This document shows positions 1-5,004 of a DNA stretch of 5,689 bases, in pieces (the stretch's first letter is position 1; each line of letters opens with the position of its first letter). Made by a program: the position numbers and the translations under genes. The stretch covers positions 1 through 5,689 of the forward strand of contig WRJY01000173.1 of NCBI GenBank assembly GCA_009778355.1. The letters are read 5' to 3'. This stretch comes from Desulfovibrionaceae bacterium (GTDB lineage: Bacteria > Pseudomonadota > Gammaproteobacteria > Burkholderiales > Burkholderiaceae_C). The notes below the pieces were generated by a model that was not told the origin of the DNA, did not search any database, and saw only the letters and a program-made list of their open reading frames with translations.

Positions 1-122
1 ATGCCGGCCACCCGCGCGGCCTGCGAGATGGAGCCATGCCGGCCCACCAGTTGCAGCACCTGAATGCGCTTGTCGGCCTGGGCATAGCCCAGATTGCGCG
101 CCGAGAGCGTTTTCTTGCTCAT
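1..122 (-). CDS. modE: ModE, molybdate-responsive transcriptional regulator (N-terminal part, runs off left edge)
   Basis: Only the first 40 codons lie in the window. They begin MSKKTLSARNLGYAQADKRI and continue to a helix-turn-helix reading GSISQAARVAG (residues 31-41, the last codon cut by the edge). The spacing of 'RI..L......GSISQAA...G' is that of the winged-helix DNA-binding domain of ModE, which in known members binds molybdate through C-terminal MOP/TOBE domains and represses modABC; that part is outside the window. The start is supported by a GAGGG Shine-Dalgarno (129-133) six bases before the ATG, and by an ATGA overlap with the stop of the upstream toxin gene. The modABC operon lies divergently nearby and carries a matching operator. 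A LysR-type regulator is the main alternative, but the N-terminal extension and neighbours favour ModE. Confidence 0.82.
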   Translation of the reverse strand, partial: MSKKTLSARNLGYAQADKRIQVLQLVGRHGSISQAARVAG

Positions 123-439
123 GTCTGGCCCTCGCGCAGCCATGCGGGAATGTCGCGCGCGCCGTGCAACACGCGCCAAACGTCGATGTGATCGGCGCGC
201 TCGACATAAAACACGATGTGCGGGGCGCTCTTGAGCGGCCAGCTCCGCAGGCCGGGCAAGCCCAGTTCGTGCGCGTAGCGGGGCGAGCCGGTGGCGGGAT
301 GACGGCTGATGTGGGCGTAGGCCCGTTCCAGCGCGTCGATGAAGCCGAGCGCGGCTTGCGCCGCCCCGTCATTCAGGTAATAGTCCAGCGATTCCTGCAC
401 GTCATCCACGGCAAGCGTTCGCGGAATCACGGGCTTCAT
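119..439 (-). CDS. parE: ParE/RelE-family toxin of a type II toxin-antitoxin pair
   Basis: 106 residues, the usual size for this family. Visible family features are an N-terminal helical hairpin (residues 10-46, with YYLNDGAAQAALGFIDALERA), a HP..G.PR turn (47-54), the strand LRSWPLKSAPHIVFYVE (64-80), and the C-terminal DHIDVWRVLHGARDIPAWL (83-101) typical of ParE/RelE folds. ParE members poison DNA gyrase, while RelE members cleave mRNA on the ribosome. The C-terminus and the ParD-like partner favour ParE, but the target cannot be read from sequence. The ATG overlaps the antitoxin stop codon (ATGA at 436-439). AAGGG sits directly against the start, so translation probably depends on coupling. 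Its own stop overlaps the modE start in the same way, which is an unusual context. It appears intact. Confidence 0.85.
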   Translation of the reverse strand: MKPVIPRTLAVDDVQESLDYYLNDGAAQAALGFIDALERAYAHISRHPATGSPRYAHELGLPGLRSWPLKSAPHIVFYVERADHIDVWRVLHGARDIPAWLREGQT

Positions 440-666
440 CCCTTGCGCACTCGCGCCCGCAATGCGTCGAAGTAGCCCGCATCGACCGCCGCCGCGGGCG
501 CGCAGGCCCCGCCCGCCAGCAACAGGCCGCGCAGTTGCTGGCCGTCCCGGTCCTTGCGAATGAGCGCGCGCACGTACTCGCTGCTGGTGCCATAGCCGCG
601 CTGGCTGATTTGCTCATCCACAAACGTCTTGAGCGTGTCCGGCAAGGAAATGTTCATGGTGCTCAT
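436..666 (-). CDS. parD: ParD-family ribbon-helix-helix antitoxin
   Basis: 76 residues from the chosen start. The N-terminus MSTMNISLPDTLKTFVDEQI (1-20) followed by GYGTSSEYVRALIRKDR (24-40) is the ribbon-helix-helix DNA-binding domain of ParD antitoxins: the MNISLP strand pairs in the dimer and contacts the operator. The tail (about 41-76) would wrap around the toxin. The frame stays open upstream to a TTG at 702, and an ATG also occurs at 675. I prefer 666 because the likely promoter -10 lies at 679-674 and family members typically begin M-x-x-M-N-I-S-L-P. No Shine-Dalgarno is visible, so the mRNA may be leaderless or have a very short leader; ATG 657 is also possible. The gene comes first in the operon antitoxin-toxin-modE and probably autorepresses it together with the toxin. 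Confidence 0.85.
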   Translation of the reverse strand: MSTMNISLPDTLKTFVDEQISQRGYGTSSEYVRALIRKDRDGQQLRGLLLAGGACAPAAAVDAGYFDALRARVRKG

Positions 667-673
667 GGGCGGC

Positions 674-702
674 ATGGTAGCGGGTTTGGCAAAAAATGGC
701 AA
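674..702 (-). promoter_or_regulatory. Putative sigma-70 promoter of the parD-parE-modE operon
   Basis: On the minus strand, TTGCCA (702-697, five of six matches to TTGACA) is followed after exactly 17 bases by TACCAT (679-674, four of six matches to TATAAT). Transcription would start near 667, immediately before the chosen antitoxin ATG, giving a leaderless or very short-leader transcript. This is a pattern match only. Confidence 0.45.
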
Positions 703-703
703 A
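687..703 (-). promoter_or_regulatory. Candidate antitoxin operator: two TTTGCCA direct repeats 10 bp apart
   Basis: TTTGCCA occurs at 703-697 and again at 693-687 on the minus strand, so the copies are one helical turn apart and overlap the -35 region. Ribbon-helix-helix antitoxins often bind short repeats on one DNA face next to their promoter. The repeat is exact; its role as the ParD site is inferred from its position. Confidence 0.3.
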
Positions 704-763
704 GATGGATTCAGATGAACGCTTCTGAAATAATAGCGGGTCGCGCTTTCTCTGTCTTCACTT

Positions 764-796
764 TAGGGCCTGTTCACACTATTTTCATGGTGCCCG
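764..796. repeat. 33-bp dispersed repeat, copy 1 (upstream of modA)
   Basis: The segment starts TAGGGCCTGTTCACACTA and ends CATGGTGCCCG. It is identical over 33 bases and in the same orientation as 3751-3783. It lies between the antitoxin promoter and modA, outside any supported gene. I associate similar 'GGGCCTGTTCACACTATT' stretches with intergenic regions of Burkholderiales, from memory and not searched. Here it leads directly into the inverted repeat that follows, so it may be the left edge of a larger element. Confidence 0.85.
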
Positions 797-896
797 TTGC
801 CCCGCAAAGGCAGTGGATGCAAGGCGCACACCGTAGCCGGGTTGGACACCCGGCGAGGATTTGCTTGCGCAGCAGACGCTGCCTTTGCGGGGCAAC
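796..896. repeat. Long inverted repeat with nested hairpin (MITE- or REP-like element)
   Basis: Eighteen-base perfect inverted arms, GTTGCCCCGCAAAGGCAG at 796-813 and its complement at 879-896, enclose 65 bases. Near the centre is a second stem, GCCGGGT (836-842) and ACCCGGC (848-854), with a 5-base loop. The arms abut the 33-bp repeat, so 764-896 may be one non-coding repeat unit. No transposase or obvious target-site duplication is seen, and no U-tract that would make it a classic terminator. Confidence 0.6.
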
Positions 897-915
897 CCTT
901 CGGGCAAGGCAGTAA

Positions 916-939
916 CCCTCTCCCGCGAGCGGGAGAGGG
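916..939. repeat. REP-like hairpin, CCCTCTCCCG / CGGGAGAGGG
   Basis: A perfect palindrome: CCCTCTCCCG (916-925) pairs with CGGGAGAGGG (930-939) around a CGAG loop. The same CCCTCTCCC/GGGAGAGGG theme recurs in the modA-modB gap, so it belongs to a locally repeated family. A smaller CCCCT/AGGGG stem (958-962 and 970-974) follows. No U-tract is present, so I call it an intergenic repeat and not a terminator. Confidence 0.65.
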
Positions 940-994
940 AACAAGACCAACGCGCCACCCCTCCAGAGAAGGGGCACAGAGGAAAAAATTGAAG

Positions 995-1003
995 TGCTAA
1001 ACT
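995..1003 (+). promoter_or_regulatory. Putative extended -10 element of the modA promoter
   Basis: TGCTAAACT carries the extended TGn motif and a hexamer with four of six matches to TATAAT. No good -35 is seen 16-18 bases upstream. Transcription would start near 1010, inside the ModE-like palindrome, as expected for a repressor-controlled modA promoter, with a leader of about 28 bases to the ATG at 1038. Confidence 0.35.
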
Positions 1004-1029
1004 CGTTATTCCTTTAATGAATAGCGAGT
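1001..1029. promoter_or_regulatory. Putative ModE operator in front of modABC
   Basis: An 11-base arm, ACTCGTTATTC (1001-1011), is mirrored by GAATAGCGAGT (1019-1029) with one mismatch across a 7-base spacer. The core CGTTAT-N11-ATAGCG resembles known ModE sites, which have CGTTAT and ATAACG/ATAGCG half-sites at about this spacing. It overlaps the -10 element and the predicted transcript start, so molybdate-bound ModE would block modA transcription. The divergent modE gene supports this reading. Confidence 0.7.
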
Positions 1030-1037
1030 CGAACGCC

Positions 1038-1793
1038 ATGTCTTTCATCCGCATCCTGATCGCCTTCGCCGCCGCGCTGGCGCTGCCCTGGTCAGTGCGC
1101 GCCGGCGAGATCAACGTCGCTGTGGCGGCGAACTTTGCCGAGCCGGCCAAGGCGCTGGCGGCGATCTTCGAGAAAACCACCGGCCACACCGCCAAGCTGT
1201 CGTTCGGCGCCACCGGAACGTTCTACGCGCAGATACGCAACGGCGCGCCGTTCGACGTATTCCTGGCCGCCGACGCCGAGCGTCCGGCGCTTTTGGAAAA
1301 AGAAGGCAGCGCCCTGCCCGGTTCGCGCTTTACCTATGCCACCGGCCAACTCGCGCTGTGGTCGGCCAAGCCCGGCCTGGTCGATAACCAGGGCAAAGTG
1401 CTGAAAAGCGGCGGCTTCAACAAGCTGGCCATCGCCAACCCCAAGAACGCGCCCTACGGCGCCGCTGCCATGCAAGCCATGGAGCGACTCGGCCTGCAAG
1501 CGGCCCTGCAACCGAAGCTGGTCACGGGCGAAAGCATCGGCCAAGCCTACAGCTTCATCGCCACCGGCAATGCCGAACTGGGCTTTGTCGCGCTGTCGCA
1601 AGTGCTGGAAGGCGGACGGCTCAAAAGCGGGTCGATGTGGATCGTGCCGGAACGCCTGCACGCGCCCATCGTGCAGGACGCGGTGGCGCTCAAACGCGCG
1701 CAGGGCAACCCGGCGGCCCAAGCGTGGCTGGACTTGCTGCGCTCGCCGAATACCAAGGAACTGATTCGCAGCTACGGCTACAGTATGAAATGA
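1038..1793 (+). CDS. modA: ModA, periplasmic molybdate-binding protein of the ABC transporter
   Basis: 251 residues from the chosen start. It binds molybdate (or tungstate) in the periplasm and delivers it to ModBC. MSFIRILIAFAAALALPWSV is a signal peptide with likely cleavage after VRA, before GEINVAVAANF. The mature protein shows the ModA pattern: VAVAANF (oxyanion-loop region), LSFGATGTFYAQI, GAPFDVFLAAD, YATGQLALWS, LAIANPKNAPYGAAAMQA and GESIGQAYSFIATGNAELGFVALSQV. The AANF form resembles Azotobacter-type ModA more than the E. coli AASL form. An in-frame ATG at 1017 lies inside the ModE-like operator and would add seven polar residues before the signal peptide, so I prefer 1038; the Shine-Dalgarno is weak for both. 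It is the first gene of modABC and intact. Length matches the family. Confidence 0.93.
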   Translation: MSFIRILIAFAAALALPWSVRAGEINVAVAANFAEPAKALAAIFEKTTGHTAKLSFGATGTFYAQIRNGAPFDVFLAADAERPALLEKEGSALPGSRFTYATGQLALWSAKPGLVDNQGKVLKSGGFNKLAIANPKNAPYGAAAMQAMERLGLQAALQPKLVTGESIGQAYSFIATGNAELGFVALSQVLEGGRLKSGSMWIVPERLHAPIVQDAVALKRAQGNPAAQAWLDLLRSPNTKELIRSYGYSMK

Positions 1794-1798
1794 CTTGT

Positions 1799-1916
1799 TC
1801 CCTCGCCCGCTTGCGGGAGAGGGTTAGGGAGAGGGCAAGCGGCGCATCCTGAAACCATGCGCTTGATTTTGCAAACGCACCCTCTCCCCAGCTCTCTCCC
1901 GCAAGCGGGCGAGGGA
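1799..1916. repeat. REP-like inverted repeat in the modA-modB gap
   Basis: A 23-base arm starting TCCCTCGCCCGCTTGCGG at 1799-1821 is repeated perfectly inverted at 1894-1916. Pairing continues inward with mismatches (1822-1835 against 1880-1893, both carrying GGGAGAGGG). Each arm is itself a small hairpin (CCCGC/GCGGG). It fills most of the 146-base gap between the modA stop and modB start and belongs to the same family as the hairpin at 916-939. In RNA it could stabilise modA mRNA or reduce downstream expression; that effect is inferred from REP elements in other bacteria. Confidence 0.8.
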
Positions 1917-1939
1917 GATCGCAACCCCGCCACCGATTC

Positions 1940-2620
1940 ATGCTCGACGCCCACAGTCTTGCCGCCATCCGGCTCTCGATCGAGCTGGCGCTGGCCACCA
2001 CGTTGATTTTGCTGGCGCTGGGCACGCCGCTGGCCTGGTGGCTGGCACGCGCAAGCGGCGGCCCGCTGGCCTGGCTGCGCGCGCCGGTGCATGCCCTGGT
2101 GTCGATGCCGCTGGTGCTGCCGCCTTCGGTGCTGGGTTTTTACCTGCTGGTGGCGCTGGGGCCGAGCAGCCCGCTGGGGCGCCTGACCGAAGCGCTGGGC
2201 TGGGGCACATTGGCGTTCACGTTCTGGGGGCTGCTGATCGGCTCGGTGATCTATTCGCTGCCCTTTGTGACGCAGCCGCTGGTCAATGCGTTCGAGGCCA
2301 TTGGCCGCCGCCCGCTGGAAGCGGCCGCCACGCTGCGCGCCGGCCCGCTGGATGCGTTCTGGCACGTGGCGCTGCCGCTGGCGCGGCCCGGCTACCTGAG
2401 CGGGGCCGTGATGGGCTTTGCGCACACCCTGGGCGAATTCGGCGTGGTGCTGATGATCGGCGGCAACATTCCCGGGCAGACGCGCGTGATCTCGGTGCAG
2501 ATTTACGACCACGTGGAGGCGCTGGAATACGCCCAGGCGCACTGGCTGTCCGGCGGCATGTTGGCGTTCAGCTTTCTGGCGCTGCTGGCGCTGCATCTGG
2601 CGCAAACACGCAAAGCATGA
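1940..2620 (+). CDS. modB: ModB, molybdate ABC transporter permease
   Basis: 226 residues, the normal ModB length. It forms the inner-membrane channel as a homodimer. Hydrophobic segments are visible near residues 15-37, 50-75, 92-110, 155-175 and 205-222. The segment PLVLPPSVLGFYLL and the cytoplasmic EAA loop, EAAATLRAGPLDAFWHVALP followed by LARPG (about 127-151), are hallmarks of this permease family; the loop docks on ModC. FAHTLGEFGVVLMIGGNIPGQTR is a typical ModB stretch. No clear Shine-Dalgarno precedes the ATG; the nearest purine run (1913-1918) is about 20 bases away and belongs to the REP-like repeat. The start fits family alignments from memory. Its stop overlaps the modC start (ATGA at 2617-2620). 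Confidence 0.94.
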   Translation: MLDAHSLAAIRLSIELALATTLILLALGTPLAWWLARASGGPLAWLRAPVHALVSMPLVLPPSVLGFYLLVALGPSSPLGRLTEALGWGTLAFTFWGLLIGSVIYSLPFVTQPLVNAFEAIGRRPLEAAATLRAGPLDAFWHVALPLARPGYLSGAVMGFAHTLGEFGVVLMIGGNIPGQTRVISVQIYDHVEALEYAQAHWLSGGMLAFSFLALLALHLAQTRKA

Positions 2621-3753
2621 GCGCCATCGACATCCCCGGCGCGCAAGCCGAAGCAACCGGCATCGAGTTGCGCGCCCGCGTGCGGTATGGGCGGCATGAC
2701 GGCGGCTTTGTGCTGGATATCGACGTGCGCCTGCCGGGCCACGGCGTGACGGCAGTGTTCGGCCCTTCGGGCTGCGGCAAGACGACGCTGCTGCGCGCCG
2801 CCGCCGGGCTGACGCGGCCCGCGCCTGGCCGAGTGGCCGTCAATGGCGAAGTCTGGCAGGACGACGCCCGGCGACTGTGGCGCCCCACCCACCGGCGTCC
2901 GCTGGGCCTGGTGTTTCAGGATGCCGGCCTGTTCGAGCACCTGACGGTGCAGGGCAATCTCGATTTCGGCTTGCGGCGCGTGCCTCTGCCCGAGCGGCGC
3001 GTGGCGCTGCCGCAGGCGGTCGATCTGCTGGGCATCGGCCACTTGCTCGAACGCCGCCCGGCGCAGTTGTCGGGCGGCGAGCGGCAGCGCGTGGCCATTG
3101 CGCGGGCGCTGGCCACCAGCCCGCGCCTGCTGCTGATGGACGAGCCGCTGGCCGCGCTGGACGCCGCGCGCAAGGCCGAGCTGCTGCCCTACTTCGAGCG
3201 CATCACCCGCGAACTGAACGCGCCCATGCTCTACGTCACCCACTCGCTCGACGAGGTGGCCCGGCTGGCCGATCATCTGCTGCTGCTGGGCGCTGGCCGC
3301 GTCACGGCGCAAGGCCCCGCCACCGCCTTGCTGGCGCGGCTGGACGTGGCTCGCCAGCAAGGCGATGGCGCCAGCGCGCTGCTCGAAGGCACGGTCACGG
3401 CGCTGGACGCGGCCTACCAACTCGTGCAGGTGCGCTTTGGCGGCGGCGTGATTCAGTGCGTGCAGGCCGCGGGCAGCGCGCCGCACGCGCCGGGGCAGCG
3501 CGTGCGGCTGCGCGTGCAGGCGCGCGACGTGAGCCTGGCCTTGAGCCGCGCGCGGGACACCAGCATCCTCAACGTGCTGCCGGCCACGGTGCAATCGCTG
3601 GCCGACGATGGACCGGCGCAAACCCTGGTAGCGCTGGACGCCGGCGGCGCCCCGCTGCTGGCGCGCATCACGCGCAAGTCGGCCCAGGCGCTGGCGCTAA
3701 CGCCCGGCCTGCCGGTGTATGCGCAGATCAAGGGCGTGGCGGTGCTGGATTAG
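2617..3753 (+). CDS. modC: ModC, ATP-binding subunit of the molybdate ABC transporter
   Basis: 378 residues. This cytoplasmic ATPase powers ModB. Visible motifs are Walker A GPSGCGKTT (49-57), Q-loop FQDAGLF (100-106, Q101), signature LSGGERQRVAIARAL (151-165), Walker B LLLMDEP (171-177), D-loop LAALD (178-182) and H-loop histidine 209 in THSLDE. The C-terminal part (about 255-378) contains the SILNVLPATV sequence (316-325) that opens the MOP/TOBE domain, which binds molybdate and is characteristic of ModC. The frame is open far upstream inside modB, but the start is set by the ATGA overlap with the modB stop. No Shine-Dalgarno is seen, so translation probably depends on coupling to modB. The stop codon TAG is also the first three bases of the second 33-bp repeat. 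All catalytic motifs are intact. Confidence 0.95.
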   Translation: MSAIDIPGAQAEATGIELRARVRYGRHDGGFVLDIDVRLPGHGVTAVFGPSGCGKTTLLRAAAGLTRPAPGRVAVNGEVWQDDARRLWRPTHRRPLGLVFQDAGLFEHLTVQGNLDFGLRRVPLPERRVALPQAVDLLGIGHLLERRPAQLSGGERQRVAIARALATSPRLLLMDEPLAALDAARKAELLPYFERITRELNAPMLYVTHSLDEVARLADHLLLLGAGRVTAQGPATALLARLDVARQQGDGASALLEGTVTALDAAYQLVQVRFGGGVIQCVQAAGSAPHAPGQRVRLRVQARDVSLALSRARDTSILNVLPATVQSLADDGPAQTLVALDAGGAPLLARITRKSAQALALTPGLPVYAQIKGVAVLD

Positions 3754-3783
3754 GGCCTGTTCACACTATTTTCATGGTGCCCG
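3751..3783. repeat. 33-bp dispersed repeat, copy 2 (starts on the modC stop codon)
   Basis: Identical over 33 bases and in the same orientation as 764-796. Its first three bases are the modC stop codon. Beyond 3783 the sequence diverges from copy 1: the long inverted repeat found after copy 1 is missing, though a short GCAAGGCAG stretch resembles GCAAAGGCAG there. Copy 2 may therefore be a truncated unit. There is no U-tract hairpin, so I see no classic terminator for modC here. The rest of the gap to 3938 shows no gene. Confidence 0.85.
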
Positions 3784-3938
3784 CAAGGCAGCAAAGCAAA
3801 GGCTACCGACCGGACCGCATCGCAACCGTGGCAACGAACCACCAGCCCCCGAAAGCGCCAGTTGGCCGCGCCTGAACCGCCTCCGCTTCATCGGGCTGGA
3901 GTAGTATTTGCGCTTTGCTCAACAGTGATTGGAACATG

Positions 3939-4850
3939 ATGAAAGCCCTGCGCATAGCAGTAGTCAGTTACGGCAACATTGGCCGTTTTGCGGTCGAGGC
4001 GGTGCGCGCCGCGCCGGACATGGAACTGGCCGGCGTCGTCCGGCGCTCGGCGGCCTTGCCGCCGCAAGAGGCCCAGGAACTGGCCGGCATCCCGGTCGTC
4101 ACCGACGTCGGCGCGCTGGGCAAGGTCGATGTGGCGCTGCTCTGCGGCCCCACGCGCAGCATCCCCGACACCGCGCCGCAATACCTGGCGCGCGGCATTC
4201 ACACGGTGGACAGTTTCGACATCCACGGTGAACAACTCTGGCAACTGCGCTCCGGTCTGGATGCCGTGGGCAAGCAGCATGGCAGCGTCGCCGTCGTCTC
4301 CGCCGGCTGGGATCCGGGCAGCGATTCGCTGCTGCGCACGCTGCTGCTGGCCATGGCGCCCAAGGGCCTGACCTACACCAACTTCGGCCCCGGCATGAGC
4401 ATGGGCCATTCGGTCTGCGCCAAATCCAAGCCGGGCGTGAAGGACGCGCTGTCGATGACCATCCCCACCGGCACCGGCGTGCACCGGCGCATGGTCTATG
4501 TCGAACTCGCGCCCGGCGCCGATCTGGCGCAAGTCACGGCGGCGATCAAGGCCGACGAGTACTTCGCCCACGACGACACCCGCGTCTTCGCCGTGCCGAG
4601 CGTGGACGAGCTCAAGGACATGGGCCACGGCGTGCTGATGGAACGCAAGGGCGTCAGCGGCGCCACGCACAACCAGTTGTTCGAGTTCCGCATGACCATC
4701 AACAACCCCGCGCTGACCTCGCAAATCATGGTCTCCTGCGCCCGCGCCGCCGCCCTGCGTCTTGCGCCCGGCGCCTACACCTTGCCCGAAATCGCTCCCA
4801 TGGATTTGCTGCCGGGAGATCGGGGGACGCTGATTAAGGAACTGGTGTAA
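3939..4850 (+). CDS. ddh: meso-Diaminopimelate D-dehydrogenase (type II, Symbiobacterium-like)
   Basis: 303 residues. The family catalyses reversible NADPH-dependent amination of tetrahydrodipicolinate to meso-diaminopimelate, a one-step route to the lysine and peptidoglycan precursor. The Rossmann start is LRIAVVSYGNIGRF (4-17), followed by the VVRR stretch (33-36) expected for NADP. Substrate-site segments are HTVDSFDIH (88-96), SAGWDPGSDS (121-130), FGPGMSMGHS (149-158), GVSGATHNQLFEF (238-250) and the C-terminal LPGDRGTLIKELV. These agree closely, from memory, with the Symbiobacterium thermophilum enzyme and less with the longer Corynebacterium one. Serine 10 replaces the usual first glycine of the dinucleotide loop. 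The ATG at 3939 has GGA five bases upstream; ATG 3936 is equally in frame. It follows modC by 185 bases and appears functionally unrelated to it. Confidence 0.88.
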   Translation: MKALRIAVVSYGNIGRFAVEAVRAAPDMELAGVVRRSAALPPQEAQELAGIPVVTDVGALGKVDVALLCGPTRSIPDTAPQYLARGIHTVDSFDIHGEQLWQLRSGLDAVGKQHGSVAVVSAGWDPGSDSLLRTLLLAMAPKGLTYTNFGPGMSMGHSVCAKSKPGVKDALSMTIPTGTGVHRRMVYVELAPGADLAQVTAAIKADEYFAHDDTRVFAVPSVDELKDMGHGVLMERKGVSGATHNQLFEFRMTINNPALTSQIMVSCARAAALRLAPGAYTLPEIAPMDLLPGDRGTLIKELV

Positions 4851-4867
4851 TTGGGTAGCGTCCCAAT

Positions 4868-4892
4868 CGGCCCGTGGCCAGCCATCGGGCCG
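4868..4892. other. GC-rich hairpin after ddh, not a classic terminator
   Basis: CGGCCCG (4868-4874) pairs with CGGGCCG (4886-4892); TGG/CCA extends the stem inward past one bulged T. It is followed on the plus strand by GGAAAAAC, not a U-tract, so intrinsic termination is doubtful. It may mark the 3' end of the ddh message. Confidence 0.4.
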
Positions 4893-5004
4893 GAAAAACA
4901 TTGATACCAACTTCAATGAAGGAGCGAGTATCGTTCGTGTTTACTGAGAGAGTGCAACAAAACCCAACATTGCGCAAACAAGCAATACCGGATTGGATTC
5001 ACCC

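Noticed and set aside
720..738. CGCT...AATAGCG imperfect palindrome upstream of the antitoxin promoter, considered as a second ModE site for autoregulation.
   Set aside because: Only five of seven arm bases match and the spacing is four bases shorter than in the convincing site at 1001-1029.
535..915. Plus-strand open frame across the antitoxin gene and the intergenic repeats.
   Set aside because: It translates the antitoxin antisense strand and then the dispersed repeat; no domain or ribosome site supports it.
2038..2616. Upstream extension of the modC frame through modB, which could suggest a fusion protein.
   Set aside because: The extension is an alanine/glycine-rich out-of-frame reading of modB; the ATGA overlap and the family N-terminus place the start at 2617.
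1778..2656. Long minus-strand open frame opposite modB.
   Set aside because: Arginine- and glutamine-rich shadow of a GC-rich gene; it reads through the REP-like repeat, and modB on the plus strand has clear family motifs.
2503..3621. Long minus-strand open frame opposite modC.
   Set aside because: Low-complexity shadow translation; modC on the other strand carries every ABC ATPase motif.
764..3783. modABC considered as a composite transposon or integrated element bounded by the 33-bp repeats.
   Set aside because: No transposase or integrase gene, no inverted terminal repeats shared by the two ends and no target duplication are visible; only the direct repeats can be supported.
4868..4892. 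Hairpin after ddh considered as an intrinsic terminator.
   Set aside because: The stem is followed by an A-run, not a T-run, on the plus strand, and no T-run follows on the minus strand.
3888..4916. Long minus-strand open frame opposite ddh.
   Set aside because: Histidine- and glycine-rich shadow of ddh with no recognisable domain.
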